Assembly (NCBI GenBank): GCA_028752905.1
Contig: JAQNBH010000010.1
Location: forward strand, 10,116,493 to 10,180,492
Source: Cladorhizidae sp. MBARI D1340-BT2
Taxonomy: Eukaryota; Porifera; Demospongiae; Poecilosclerida; Cladorhizidae
Direction of reading: 5' to 3'
DNA: 64,000 bases
A model generated the notes under the pieces. That model was given only the letters and a program-made list of their open reading frames with translations. It had not been told where the DNA came from and searched no databases. Positions 37,372 through 50,495 of the stretch are shown one piece after another. The position numbers were made by a program, and so were the translations under genes. How positions within the stretch are numbered: the first letter of the stretch is position 1; every line of letters starts with the position of its first letter.

Positions 37372-37481
37372 CTTGTGTGGGCTGGGATGACTGATGTGGG
37401 CTGTGTATCTACATTTTGTCCAATAATTGAACTATTCTCTTTACCAAATTCCACTACCTTCTACTGTTACTATGGACCAGC
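37372..37481 (+). pseudogene. Orphan CAP exon C3, splice acceptor lost
   Basis: The codons are still open (LVWAGMTDVGCVSTFC to FYCYYGPA) and the donor GTAAGT is intact. The sequence before it is TTCTTGTTG rather than TTGTTGGTATATAG: the bases carrying the AG acceptor are deleted. The conserved glycine after VGC is also changed to valine. I infer that it is skipped in favour of C4. Confidence 0.75.
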
Positions 37482-38272
37482 GTAAGTAAAACAAGAATAC
37501 AAGACGATTTTTAAAAGGTCCATGATTCCAGATAGATATGGGTTGCTGTTCCAGTACAGACATTTTTTATAACCTGTCCAGTTCATTGTAGCGCAGCTAG
37601 ATAGAAAAATTAAAATCTGAATTAAAATCAAATGCCTTTGTACACATAGGGCTAAAGATTTCAATTGGTTTCATTCAGACTACCACTTCTGAGCCTTGGA
37701 ATACTATATGCAGTGTGAGTATAGTGCACTCTAGGCATGCAAGAACCTTATAGCACAGATGCCACTGGAAGTCATAGACACTTAATGGATATCCTTTCAC
37801 CTTGTCACCAGCATGAGCTCCAGGGTATGTCTAACTTAACATGGAAGCTACCCATACAGGAGTCAAACCACTCAGAGAGAGCTCCACTCCCTTGCTAACC
37901 TGGAGATTTACCTCTATGTGCGCGATTATTTTGTGACCACCATGGCTTCATTGAAATTAGATGCTCCTCTTATCAGGCAAAGAAACGTAACATTCTCAGG
38001 GCCATGGTGAGAAGCATAGGCTATGATCCCTTTAAAGTTAACTTTCTTCTTTAAAAAATGCATGCCAGTAAAATAGTGCACCCATGGCACATGTGCCCAT
38101 CACGTGAACAGGATGTGGTAAAAACACAACAAAGAAAATGATAAAAATAACAATACCAAAATATAATAATAATACATAAAAATTTTTTTTTAATAATAAA
38201 GTTAGAAAAGTGAAATCCCTTGCTTATCTTATGCAAAGACTGGCAGTGTCAGTGCTGTAGTTTTTTTAAATG

Positions 38273-38332
38273 GGCGTCATCCTACCAACAGTTTTTTTTT
38301 GGGGGGGCCTATCTGGTAATGGTTAAGTGTTT
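38273..38332 (+). pseudogene. Broken signal-peptide exon SP4
   Basis: The leader and the start ATGGGCGTCATCCTACC are present, but the hydrophobic part is replaced by a T-run and a G-run and the donor is weakened to GTAATG. Like SP3 it has no exon A downstream. Confidence 0.7.
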
Positions 38333-38520
38333 ATCTACCATATCAGATCTTACTGAGTTTGATCTTATTAGAACTCATGTCACTCTAATCTAAATAATGT
38401 TATTATCTATAGTGACATGCATAACTATTTCAAATGCTCTTAGTGCATTAAAATGAAAAAATTATTTTTCAGTTAGAACATTTTAGTTTAGGTGTGTTTA
38501 ACTCCTTATTTGGTATATAG

Positions 38521-38630
38521 CTTGTGTGGGCTGAAAGTACTGATGTGGGCTGTGGATCTACATTTTGTCCTATAGTTGAAGGATTCCCTGCATCATATCC
38601 CTTTATCTTCTTCTGCTACTATGGACCAGG
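38521..38630 (+). CDS. CAP-domain exon C4, used by the terminal gene
   Basis: 110 bases, phase 0 to 2, acceptor GGTATATAG and donor GTAAGT intact. LVWAESTDVGCGSTFC, then a diverged loop (PIVEGFPASYPFI) and FFCYYGPG. It is the most divergent C exon, in keeping with membership of the terminal, membrane-anchored gene. It joins in frame to D5 12.7 kb downstream (GPG then QIAGERPYQ). Confidence 0.85.
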
Positions 38631-40393
38631 GTAAGTAAAACAACAATACTATAAGATTTTTTAAATGTCCGTGAATTACTATTTCCAGAAGTACATCAGC
38701 TGGAAACATGTTAATTTTAAAGTAGTATGCATTATGTATGTATGGAGGAACTCTTAGTGTCTGACTTCACCAGATGCCTTTGTGCATCTCTGTAAACACA
38801 GTGTGCTCAGAGTTGTTGTGATTCTCATGAGAGATAAGAACTATGGGCAGTGGACTTTGTGATATATGCATTTGACTGAGTATGTTGAGCTATGGAAGAA
38901 CTACTCTGGTGTAAGAATAATCTGTAACATTGTATTGCACTGTAAAATTAGAGTGATGGTGTTGGTTGTAGGTGTTGGATGAAGCTATCTCTTCTACTGA
39001 GATCCAGGTCAATAAAGTAAAGTTCATATACTTTGCCTCCGTGTCTCCAATGACTTTAAGCTTGTCTGGTTTCAAGGACTGCTTAATGCATTGCCAATTA
39101 CTCTGTCCAGATATACAATTACATGGTATTGAAACTTGGTATTATCCACCACTCTATCCGATTGGTATGATCTCAGTTTCTTCCTTCTATCACATGTACA
39201 TAATGTTCCTGTTTATAAGATGCTTGCTGCATTAAAACATTATGCACCATTCTGCCCCCTTCTGAATTTTAAAAAAAATTTCCAGGCATCCTTTAACTTA
39301 AGAAGGAGTGTTGTAAGCTGCATGCATCTTAGTTGTTCTATGTTAATGTAGCTTCCCTCAGATGAGATAATGATGGTCAATTCATCTGGTAGAAGATCGT
39401 CTTATAATTTTAACTTGAGGTAAACCTCTACAGCACAGCAGAAAAAATTGTCCGTCAGATCAATCTCAGTTGAAGAACATGCTGTGAATCCTTTGCAAAG
39501 ATATTAATTAAAACCATGATATTATATTTTCAGGAGATCATGTATTTATATATCTACTTAACTATCGATCTACTTTTATTCAACACATAACTTTGTACAA
39601 AGTATCATAATTTTACTACCAGAGGACTCCAAACTGTCCATTGCATGCAACCACTAATCCATATCTTAATTTAGCACAATATATATGCCATATTGCAAAA
39701 AAAGCTTTTCAAAACCACTCCCCCTATAGGCCCTAAAAAACAAACACGTATGCAAAACTGGAAATGAATGTCTCGGTAAATCTGGAGAAAATGTAAGGGC
39801 TAAAACCCAACCTATGTGCAGAGCTCCTGATTTTTTCAACAATACAGCTAACTCTTTACTATTTAGGATGGATCAAGAAAAAAAGCAAGTTAATGTCAGA
39901 TTCTGCATGTCTTCCTTTTAAATTCCTGCAGAAGTGACTCCGTTTATAGTTGCAGTGTGCCTTTTCTATCTTCAAGGGTTTCTGCTACCAGGAACGCTTG
40001 AATTAAATATTAAAATGAATAGCTATAATTTCACATGCACACTTCTGTTCCAGAATTTGCCATACCATTATATCCCATAGACATCAGTTTGTTCAATGTA
40101 CCAGTTCGGAATCAGTAAGAAACACATAAAGAAATAATTCTTGGCTACTTATCCACTACTTATTCATATCACCATCCGAGTTATACAAGATCATGCACAC
40201 TTCTGGTTTACTTACTGCGAAGCCTGTGATGTGCTTTTTGTATTGCTTGTTTTTTATTTTGTACTAATCGTAAAAACAAGAGATACTTGGTCAATCAACC
40301 ATTTCGTACCTGGCAGAAGAAAACTTTGAAGTGCAAAGGACATGAACTTGCTCATTCTCATCATTAAGCTATGAGTTTGGCATTCGAAATTTA

Positions 40394-42247
40394 GAAAAGC
40401 CAGAAACCAGTGTTATGAGTCTAATAAACAAAATAAGAGCCCACAATATAAAGGAAAATAGGATCATTCTTAAGAGTGTTGCAGAATGTATACTATTTTG
40501 TGGTAAGCAGTGTATTACACTGCGTGGTGATCATGAAAGCATTAATACACCTGGTACCTGTGGAATTTTTTAAAGTCTACTGAAGCTGTTAGGTAATCAC
40601 AATGAAGTGCTACGCAATCATTTGTATTCTCCTGCAATGAAATCTGTAATTTATGTCTCCACAAACACAAACCGAACCGATTGAAATAATGGGCAAGCAT
40701 ATTGTTCTTAATAACATTGTTAAAGAGATCAAAAACACCAAATATTAAAGCATCATGGCTGATGAAGTCACTTCACACAACAAGGAACAACTAGCCTTCT
40801 GCATAACGTTTGTTGATGACAACTGCAACATCCGGGAAGAGTTCTTGTCTTTTTTGAAAGCTGAAAGAATTACTGGTAAATATTTGGTTAAGGAAATATT
40901 TCAGTTTTTAAAGAACATAATATGATATTCCATTGGAGCATATTCGTGGGCAAGGGTATGATGGAGCTAGTAACATGTCTTCATCTAATGTTGGTGTGCA
41001 GGCATGCATCAGAGAGCATTCTCCTCTAGCTACCTATATACATTGCAGTGGATCATGTCTTAACTTGGTGTTGAGCAAGTCTTGCTCTCTACCAGAAGTT
41101 CGTAATGTCCTTGACAAGCTCAAGCATTGCTGCAATTTTTTTTCAGTGAAGTCCCAAAAGAAACAGCCTTCTTGATTTACTTTTCAAAAACAATGCTGAA
41201 ATACATAGCCCTAAACGAAAAGCCCTTATTGATTTGTGCTCGCTGGGGTGAGCGTGATAGTGCATATCAAATTTTTTATCAATCATTTGTATCCATTATT
41301 GATGCCCTAGAAGTTATAGGCCATGGCAAACATGTTGATGAACATGGTGGCCTTTATAGTGATTGGGAAACAGCCAATAGAAGTCAAGCCCAGCAAATCC
41401 TTGCTAGTATCACCAAATTTGATTTCATTGTAGTTTTCTTAGTGGTTTATCAGTACCTTTCCCACCTGTCAGGCATAACTGTTCAATTAGAGAGCAGAAC
41501 TCCTAGATATCATTGAAGCTAATCACATGAATGATGGTATCAAGCAATTGTACAAAGAAGAGCGTGCCAAAGTGGAATAAAACTTTCAGAAAATATATGA
41601 TCAGGTGGTCTTGATGGCTGATAAGGTGAGCACCACCCCAAGCATGCCAAGGATAGCAAGCAGACAGCAGCAGAGTAGTAATGCACCAGCAGAATCAGTA
41701 TTTGATTACTTCAAGAGTAATCTTGCTATTCCATTCTTTGCCATATCTTCACTAGCTTAAATGAGAGGTTCACATCATTGTCAGCAACTGCTTCATCTCT
41801 TCTGGTACTTGTACCATCTCTGATTACCACAAGACCATTTGATATCAGCACACTTGTTGAAACTTATCACCACGATTTGCCTCACCAGACTAATAGAAAG
41901 TGAACTCACTCACTCGAAATCAAGATATGCAAATGTACCCATTCACAAAAGAGAATCCACACCACCTAGTGCCTTGAAGGATTGTGATGCCAAAAAATTC
42001 CCAAACATTCATGTTCTCTTGCAAATCGCATGCACTTTGCCAGTAACATCTTGTGAGTGTTCAAAGAGGTGGCAGTACACTTAAATGTCTCAACAATTAC
42101 CTAAGAGCATCTATAAACCGAGAATGCCTGAAATTTCTAGCACTCTTACACGTACATTAAGACACAACAATTAATCTGGGTGAAGTTGTTGAAATATTTG
42201 GACACTTACACCCAAGGAGAATGGATCTTGAATCTCTTATTAGATAG
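40394..42247 (+). pseudogene. Dead hAT transposase (ZMYM1/DUF4371 type)
   Basis: Discontinuous frames on the plus strand align in order with the host-like hAT transposase family. Near 40415 is a leader with NRIILKSVAECILFCGKQC. Then (about 40735-40875) come MADEVTSHNKEQLAF and REEFLSFLKAERITG. At 40948 is GQGYDGASNMSS, the metal-binding-core motif of this family. At about 41040 is HCSGSCLNLVLSKSC. Near 41990 is FPNIHVLLQIACTLPVTSCE, the C-terminal hAT dimerisation region, ending at TAG 42245-42247. At least three stops or frameshifts (for example the TAA near 40575) interrupt it. It sits in the C4-D5 intron of the terminal CAP gene. I did not find its terminal inverted repeats. Confidence 0.85.
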
Positions 42248-45200
42248 TAATTTCCTTTGAATATTTTATTATATTCATTTATTTGTATAATTATGTTTTG
42301 AATCCATTCTTTGCTTTTGATCTTTGTACAAGGCACATCTTTCTAACACACCCTTCTCCTTGGGCCGCTTGTAGACCGAAAAGGTCCCAATATTCACCAA
42401 CAGAATTCTCCCACTAATTTTTCTGGCTACGGGCCTGATATCTTACCAACAAACCGAGGGATGAATCCACCCAGTACATCCTCACTCCAGACAGCTCATA
42501 GGATAGCCCCACCCCATTGAAAAAAAGAACTGGCTGTGTGAGCAGTTCCACACCTCATCCTTACAGCATTTCTCATATAGAGTACCACATAAGTAGTTTG
42601 TAAGATCACCAGGAATGCTTCCCTTCATCTTTATTGGAGAACAAAATATCTATGGTATAGGTAGCTATTAACAACCATAACCCAGTGTCTCTACCACAGA
42701 GGACATTCAATCTCCATTCAGAAAAAAATCCAAGGTTGGTGGAGCTTTATCTGATGGTGGGACATATCCCCCATTCACCACTAAAGGATAACTCCTTTTA
42801 GATACAGAATTTTTATGGTTGTACAGAGCTGTTGGCAAGCAAATATCACTGCCATCTTCATAGAAATACCCTTCTATCTTATTTGAGAAAAGAGTATAGG
42901 GAGCTTTTGTCAAACATCTACTTTAGTCATGACCACAGGAAAATATGCCCCAAGAACTGATGGACTTTCTTGATGATTATCTGCAGTGCTAACAATTGAG
43001 TGTTATGGAAGCTAAAGGACAGGGCAACCCAAAATATATAGCTCCTTCTTGTGGAAGATGTAGAAGACTTTACCAAGTTTGTGTAGAGAAATGCTTTGAA
43101 TGGAAAAACATATGGTACAAATGTTACAACAAAGATTCCAACTTCAAGAGCAAGACTTTCCTATGTAGTCATTCAAAACAAATAGGACCAGGTATATTAC
43201 ATGTGCATCAACAAGATTTCTCTGTCCTGAGGCAGTGAATATGTACAACATGCATGAACATCTTTATGTATTGTAACAAGCACATTCACTATGCTGGTTC
43301 CTTGCCCACTCAAGCACCTAATAGTGGCATAAGACCAGGCTTACTTCCAAGAATTTTAGATGTAAATCTAAGACTCGGAGGAGTTCTCTACTTCCCTAAT
43401 CTCAGCAGCCACCATATCGAAGATCAGTCTATAACTACAACCGCTCTGGTAAATGTACATCCAGCTCCGTCTAGCACAATGATTGTATCAGCAGCAATAG
43501 CCCTGATTATTTCCAATACATGAATAATGTACCAAGGCATATAGTCATCAAGTTTTGCCATCCTCTAGCTAACTATATAGTTTATGGTGTCTCCATATTG
43601 GATGCTACAACCTGGCCTTTTTGTACATGAAGGTTTTTCCGTAATCTAGCATTGGTGTGAGGTAGTAAACCAAGGGTTCTCGTCTTATACCAGCTGGCCT
43701 ATTTATAGTGTGCACAGAATGTGACCAAATGTGATCTGAGGCTCTGTGATTCTCTGCTCTACAACATTAAAATATAGAGGTAGCGGAGCATGGCATTGCC
43801 CTTTCAGGAAGTTGACTTGGATAGAGCCCATTGCGGCATTATACCTGTGCTTGCCTCCTTTCTACTCATCAGCTCTGTCTTTTTTCTTTTTACCATTTAG
43901 CATCTGCTGGAAGCCTCTCTGCCTTGTGATGTAGCTCAATGGTGACCAAACAGCTAATCGGCTATAGTGCAATTGCTCTATTCCACAATGCTCAGATCTT
44001 TTTGTACACCAACATCTTTCTGGAAATCTAGTCATCACATTTTGATACAAGTTTTTCCACTAATCCAATCACAGGATGGACCTGCTATAAAGACACCTAT
44101 GAGAGGGATCTAAGTTTTCATTGGAGCTTTTTCTAAATAGAGGTTCTATCACTTACAATGTGAAGCAATATCGGCATATGTTGTCATCTCTTCACCTTGT
44201 GAACCTTATTTAGAGTTTTGATTTCTAACCTTGGTCATGGTATCATATTTGAATGGTGAAATAGATATGTAATAATGCTAGCTTTTCAAAAAAGTGGTGC
44301 CATTGGCAGTGGTTATTGAAAGTTTATGCATTGCTCATTCGCCTTCCCAATATCCCTTGGGATTATACTAGGCATCCCTAACTATCACCATGCAAAGCAT
44401 CTTCTTCAACAAATTCAACAAACTAACTCACCTTGCCTTGGCAAGGGTGATCAACCTAAAATTACGTCTCTTACAGATGCTGCACCATTCCACTTATCTG
44501 TAGTTATAATTGCAGGGACTCTGAACCAAAAATAGATCTCTATGTTCTGTAGTGCAAACATTGTACAGAAAGCATTTCTCTGTAGAAGTGCAGAAAATAT
44601 TGACATTATGGAAACAGTTTCTGATGGCTATCTTGGGCTTTTGATGAACTTGAACAAATTAATGAGGATGCTGCTTCCTACAATCTTTGTATCATCTTAG
44701 CCTCTCTATGCATACATCAGTAAAATGCTCACTTTCAGCTGGTGAATTTGCAACAACTATTCACTTGCCTTTTGGAGTTTTGTTTGGCGATATATATTCT
44801 GTTGAGATCTTGCTTGTGCATGTCACTGGGACTTGTACCATCAGATTTTGCTGCCAAGAGGTATCTGTGGATCCTGTCTGGGACAAAGGTGTAGATTACT
44901 TTACCAGTGTTTCCATTCAAACTGCACTTTGAGATGATAGAGCAGTGGAACAGCAGGACCTGGACATGATTGATTCTAACTCCTACCATCTGTGATAACC
45001 ATGGTAAAATTGGGCTCATTGTCTTTCTGAAGATGCTGTGGTTATGGGATTCTATGATTTCACAGGATCATAAAGAAACCAATTCCACATTCCAGTATGG
45101 ACCTGATGGACTTACATTTCTTTGCAGCTTCCCATGTCCTAAAGTGGCCTAAGGAAAGAAAGGTGGTATGGGAGGATAAACATGGCTCAGAATTCCCAAT

Positions 45201-46612
45201 CTCTATAATGTTTTGCCAAAAAAGTTGTGAGTATAGTCTTTATTTTAGAGTGCTGTTTTAAGTTGTACTAATTATGGTTGCCCCTTTATGTATACCTGTG
45301 GTGTACCATTGGTTGTGAATAGAAACTTTATTTGAGGGATTTGCTGCAGACATGGCAGTCTTTAGGATTGTCAGTTCTCTGAGGCCATAGACACTGGCTT
45401 TAGGCTAGCTACAATTGCTTTGGTTTACTTTGTTCCTCCTGAAGTGCCTCTAAGAACCTCCCTGCAGCATCTTGGCCTGTCTACATAATGCGAAATAGAC
45501 TGTTACCATCATGTCTCACCACAATGTAGCCAAACCTATACAGACTTAGTGTTGCTGTGTTCTCTGCATGTTGCCTAGTTGGAATCAAGTCATGGCCCTT
45601 CAGTCTCGTTTTTGAAGGCCTCCAAGCAGCATAATTGATGTAGCTAGCTGTTATCTCCTTAGGAAGAAGATGTACACTCCACATTGTTGTTTTCCAACAA
45701 GTCCTCTCAGGAGTAGCCATGAAGGCACTTGTTACAGAAAGGTTTCTGGTCTCTCAAGCAGGTTTGTTGTTTTACACAAGCAAAATAATTAAGTAAATGC
45801 ATTTGAGAGCAAGTTATTTATTCTGAGACTGGGGTTCTTGATGCCTGTTGTTGTGACCGCATTGTCTCATACCATTAATGGCCAGATCGTTTACTTGCTT
45901 GTTCTGATCTCTATGAAGTTCAGTCTGTTCTCAGGAGGGTCACTTATTTTTATGTGCTTAAGAAACAAAGTGTATTGTGAAACCCATCTAGGACAGTATC
46001 AAAGATGTTTTTCATGTTGACTACCACATTCTTGATCCTAAGGGCAGAAGGCAATGGAATGTATGATCCACCTCAATTGCCTGGCACTGAACATTGTACA
46101 GCCAGAATAGCTCCATTCTCTAAGCATCCATCCTGATTCCATATGTCACTGTGTGAGCTCTTGGAGATGTGATCGTCTTATCTGGGGACGATGAATCATA
46201 ATGGAGCTTCACGACTGTCTTCTACCTGCATCAAATTACTGGGTTAGTAAACTCCTTGCTGCCTATGCCATTCATATATCTACTGGCTTGAATCTTTTCT
46301 TCAATTCTCACAGCTTCATTGTGTACTTTCCTGCTACTTTCTCACATCTTCAGATCTGGAGGATAGTGCATTCCAAGTGTACCTTTACCTGATCTATCCT
46401 CATATCTATGTTTTTTCCAGGTCAAGGAAGGAAGACCTTGCACAGCCACTGTCTGTGCTTGTGCTGAGAAATGGTCAGCCTGGGCATTAAGCAGGCTATT
46501 CATGATCATTATTGGCAATGGGTTTCCCAAAAGCTGCGAGGTGAATCAGCAGGTGCTAGTGAACTATTATACTTCAGTTAAAAAGACAGAGGTTATAACA
46601 AAGACAATTCGG
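42248..46612. other. Intronic filler, no recognised gene
   Basis: More than 4 kb of the C4-D5 intron. Several minus-strand frames of 60-95 codons (for example 45481-45720 and 44735-45019) lie end to end with plausible protein texture, and may be one decayed transposon reading on the minus strand, but no motif settles its family. I see no splice-linked exon for the CAP gene here. Confidence 0.4.
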
Positions 46613-46965
46613 TGTCAGGGAGTGAGCCTGTTGCCAGGAAAACCTATCCCTGACAACCAGAGAGAGACTCATTAATATATGGCTAGCTAATTAGAGTGCA
46701 ACAGATATTGATACCTTAGAGATTTGTAGATGCACAAATGGCTATATTGGCCACCCATTGGTCATGGTCTAGGCAGAAACTCATTAGAGTGTTACATTAT
46801 AAGGGCTGGTGGGAGAACCTATAAAACATAATGCACCAGCCACTTGGGGTGTTAGGTGGTGCTGAGATAAATGCTGGTTTTGTTGAGAACCAGAGCGACT
46901 GTAACAGTACCATATTCCAAAGACCGGTGAGCACATAGCCTCCATGATACAGCTATTCCCTCACA
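46613..46965 (+). repeat. Probable 5' LTR with adjoining primer-binding site
   Basis: Starts TGTCAGGGAGTGAGCC and ends CTATTCCCTCACA, a TG...CA unit of about 353 bp. It holds CCTATAAAACATA (TATA-like, about 46818) and GATAAATGC downstream. It is followed by TTTGGTGGTAG, which resembles a PBS starting TGG. The same junction (CTCACATTTGGTGG) occurs at 61431. Very little internal sequence follows, so the element is decayed or mostly deleted. Confidence 0.55.
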
Positions 46966-47814
46966 TTTGGTGGTAGTTTTGAGCTCTACCTACGCCATCC
47001 AACCAGCTATCTTCTGAACCGAACAATGGGAGACAAAACTTACAATAACCTGCTGGCTATAAACTAGCCAAGGGTACAGCCTTAACCATTGTGGTTTAAA
47101 TTAGTGTCATTGGTAATCTTTGAAACTCTGTAATTTATGTCAGGTTTGAAATGATTGGTCAAAAACACATACTTGTCGATAGAATATAACCATTAGCTAA
47201 ATCAACAATATCACTTGCTATACTTCCATATTGCAATATATCTGAACCCATTTTAGGGTGTTTAGATCCATGAGGATGCAGCTGATCACCATTTTATATT
47301 ACATCATCACCATCACTTACAGAACAGATATCTAACTCTTGTCCTAGTGATGCCAGTGCTTTGAAATACTTGTAGAGTGATATTTTGCAATAAAATAGCA
47401 GCTGCATTATGGCCACATGGCATGCATGAGTCAGCAGTTTTCACCATACAATTAATTGTTAACCACAATTATTGGAGGTGTTGCTTGCTGGAGTCAAATA
47501 GTTTTCACTATAGAATTAATTGTTAATGGCAATTTCAACCCATCCCCTGGATGAAATCTTGTGAGCTCAGGGAAGTAGAATGCCCAACTTTCTAAAGAGT
47601 CAAATAGGGATTAGGAGTGAACCAAGTTAGTGGCTGCCTAAGCAAGTAATCAATCAAGGCAACAAGTGTTACACTTACACTTAGAGAACTCTGTCTAGGG
47701 TTATCTTAATAAATTGTTTCTTTGTTTTTCATATAACTGTGTTGCATTCAGCACATAAACTTATGTCATATTATACACCAAGATCTTCATTGTACACACT
47801 CACACAAGATTTTT
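46966..47814. other. Intronic sequence, nothing recognised
   Basis: Probably the remains of the internal part of the LTR element at 46613, followed by AT-rich intron. No coding motif is seen. Confidence 0.4.
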
Positions 47815-48159
47815 TCAGTTAAGAAGTTCATGCTGTGGTTCATAGTTGTAGTACACTTCAGTAGTGTTTAACTTGGTTGCTAGTAGATAGGCTACTGCTC
47901 TCCTGCAAAGATGAATCTTCTCCTGGCAATTGATCTTGCATGTCATCAAGAAGCAATGCTCACTATCAGAATTGCTAGCAGGAATAGATAATAATGCTCT
48001 GACTAGTGACAGCAGATTTTCATAAATAGGTTTGATAGAGCTTATTTTCTTAATGTTATACATTTCTGTCAAGTTGTAGCTAGAAAGGTCTTCAGAGTCT
48101 GCCATTTTGTGGTTAATTGATTTGGTTTTCAATTCATTTAGCTTCTCAATAACTCCCAA
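47815..48159 (-). pseudogene. hAT transposase C-terminal fragment
   Basis: A minus-strand frame of 114 codons. Residues from about 45 read YENLLSLVRALLSIPASNSD, then SEHCFLMTCKI and a late AVAYLLATKLN. This is the hAT dimerisation domain (pattern LLS...L.IP.SN...E..F). The rest of the transposase is absent. It is a different hAT lineage from the one at 40394, and on the opposite strand. Confidence 0.7.
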
Positions 48160-48264
48160 CTGAGAGGTACATACTTCCTTAGCAATGCGAACAACTGCTC
48201 CAGGTAAATTGCTATAGGTTTGGCATTTTGCTGGATTAAGAATTCGTCATAAAGAAATGTGGAG

Positions 48265-48410
48265 TTTAATAGAATTCTCAATGAACCCTCAGTTGACATA
48301 TTAACATTAAAATCACTTTCTCGATAATCAACTTCAAATTTTAATCACTCTATGTTTCGACTAGATGCTCTAGTCTTCATCAAGAACAAGCTTAGACCAA
48401 AAAATCAGAC
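48265..48410 (-). mobile_element. Dispersed repeat, minus-orientation copy
   Basis: Contains GAACCCTCAGTTGACAT, then a stretch matching 58165-58205, then GTTTCGACTAGATGCTCTAG and TCTTCATCAAGAAC. The last part is nearly identical to 58213-58253, and the whole is the reverse complement of 34676-34790. Confidence 0.6.
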
Positions 48411-50495
48411 ATGATCATAAAGGCATTTTAACTTACTTGTGAATCCATTTTATTGGAAATCAAGAGTCAAAACCTGGGTATCAATTCCTATTTCAAGGTC
48501 ATGAGATCACAATTGATTCTCTCAACCTTGAAATTTGATCTGTCTAATCATATTGTCTTGAATGGCTTTACTTTCACCAAACATCGTACAGATGTTCTTA
48601 AGCTCGTTCATTTCAGGAAGTAGAAGGTAAATTGTGCAATAATTTATTGCTTGAAAAGCTTACTACAATTTAGATTATCTACTTGTCTGAATCACAAGCA
48701 AGTCCATAATATCCTCCATTAAAAAAAGTTGACTGAGCCAACAGCAGATACGTTTTCACTACAACATAAGGTATAAAAAAGTACCCAACATGTCAACTTA
48801 TAAGCAAATGAGTTGATGGTAGGCTTTCTTTTAGTCCATGAACATCTAACTGAATCTAAAATCATAATAGAGTCACCAGCAGATAGGCAAGACAGAATGG
48901 CTTGACTGCAACCACATCCCAGATGAAGTTCCCAGTGCTTCAGACCCATCAGACAGAGACAGATGAATGAGAAAGTTGAGAAGGATGAACCCATTGAGAA
49001 TACAACTATCATATCAGTACACTTTTAGTATGATATACACATACTGATCGGCAACAGAGCCACCAGCATATGGACCAGGTACGATGGCTTAACCATGAAC
49101 ACACCCATGATGAGCCAGAATATTTCTTACCTTGGGACTAATTATGCTAATTGTCAGATCTTTACTAAATAGTGTAGGGCCAAGAGTAGCTATACCTTCA
49201 TTGAAGAACATCCCACCTAATGGTTGCTACAGCATTAGAATCAATGTTAGAGCAGCCAAGGAAAGCACAGGTACTTTCTCTCTTCATGCCTCTACTGAAT
49301 ATATTTTCACAATGTACAAGACCTTGCTTGTTTTTTTTTGCATTGAGGACTTGGCAACCGAGGAGTGGATGGAGGGTTAAACCCAAAAAACACCCTTCCC
49401 AGCTTGATACAAGTATATGCATTTTTCAGCCTTCTCCATTGGGAGAAAATTATTTATCCTGGCACAGAAGTTCAAGATTAGCTTGTTGATGTGGCATTAT
49501 TGTTTAGTAAATATGTATTAGGGGCCAGATTTTTCTCCTTTCCACTTTCTCAATATGTCAGATGAGTATATTTGCTTTGATATAAAAATATAAAATTAAA
49601 TTAAAAAAATTATTACTTAAAATAAAGATTATAATTAATATAATAATAACAACAACAACAATAATAATAGCTATTACATACTCTTTCATTATGCTCCACC
49701 CCCTCTTCCTTACCAAATAGATGGCTAGAGGGTAATAGTGGGGGCCCCTACCTATTTGTTGCTGAGGCACTATAATAGTACTAACCGACCTTTGAGTTCA
49801 CACAACTGGATACCAACAGACTTAGAGGTGTGGGTTCACCACTGTGTTTATCAAGGCAGCTATCACTCTATGCAACAGAGAATATCATAGCTGACATACA
49901 CTCCCCCACTTATACCAAATGCAGGTTCAATAATATACCACTATACAAAATAGAAGTGTCAGATGGATGCAGTGCGCAGTTTGGCTATACAAGTCCCGCT
50001 GCTTTACTGTGGCATGGCTAAGACCCCAGCAGTGTGTGGGAAATGTCAGGCAGACACAAATGATGATACATTGACAGAAAAGTCCATCAGACAATTTGAC
50101 AGAAAAAATTGGCACTGCTGAGATTGCCCCTTACAGTGAATGGTGTGTCAGATTACCCTGCAGACATGAACACTAGGGCCACAAAATCTTTAATGTCAGA
50201 GCATATTACTATTTCCTGATGAAGGTATATTGAGTCGAGTGACCTACTGTTTTATGATGTGGTCTGGCATCGGTCCATAACACTAGTTACCTGGTAGGAG
50301 GGGGGGTGGTCTTTGTGAATTGCCAAACCTTTCTCTATTTCGCTGTAAGTTACAGAGAATAACTATCATTATAATCCCGCACTATTTTAAACACATTTTG
50401 ATATCACACTATAATTACACAGAGGCTGTAGAGAGTGACACTAGAGCATGGAAAACTTGGCAATATTAGTCTCCGTATAACCACAACTCATACTC
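48411..50495. other. Intronic sequence, nothing recognised
   Basis: AT-rich C4-D5 intron with scattered short open frames and (AAC)n/(AAT)n-type words at about 49640. No domain, RNA gene or element end was identified. Confidence 0.4.

Larger units (their letters stand above)
29584..37535 (+). repeat. CAP tandem array, unit 3 (truncated after exon C)
   Basis: Third copy, with A3, B3, a broken SP copy and C3. Similarity to units 1 and 2 stops just after C3, at GATTCCAGA near 37535, where the sequence jumps to what is normally B-C intron sequence. D3 is missing. About 560 bases at 34425-34985 are private to this unit and include the dispersed repeat at about 34680. Confidence 0.85.
37536..39540 (+). 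repeat. CAP tandem array, partial unit 4
   Basis: 37536-37740 matches scattered parts of the unit 3 B-C intron (33930-34680). 38045-39540 matches the segment from the promoter and SP exon through C and into the C-D intron (compare 36940-37480 and 25495-27030). Exons A4 and B4 are absent. 37741-38044 has no match I can see. This is what remains after a deletion between the C3-D3 intron and the B4-C4 intron. Confidence 0.8.

Noticed and set aside
42996..43523. Two plus-strand frames of 80 and 89 codons
   Set aside because: They contain cysteines and hydrophobic stretches but no recognisable motif, and there is no splice phase link to the CAP gene.
48719..49012. 97-codon minus-strand frame
   Set aside because: Low-complexity, serine and cysteine rich, no motif; typical of chance in this composition.
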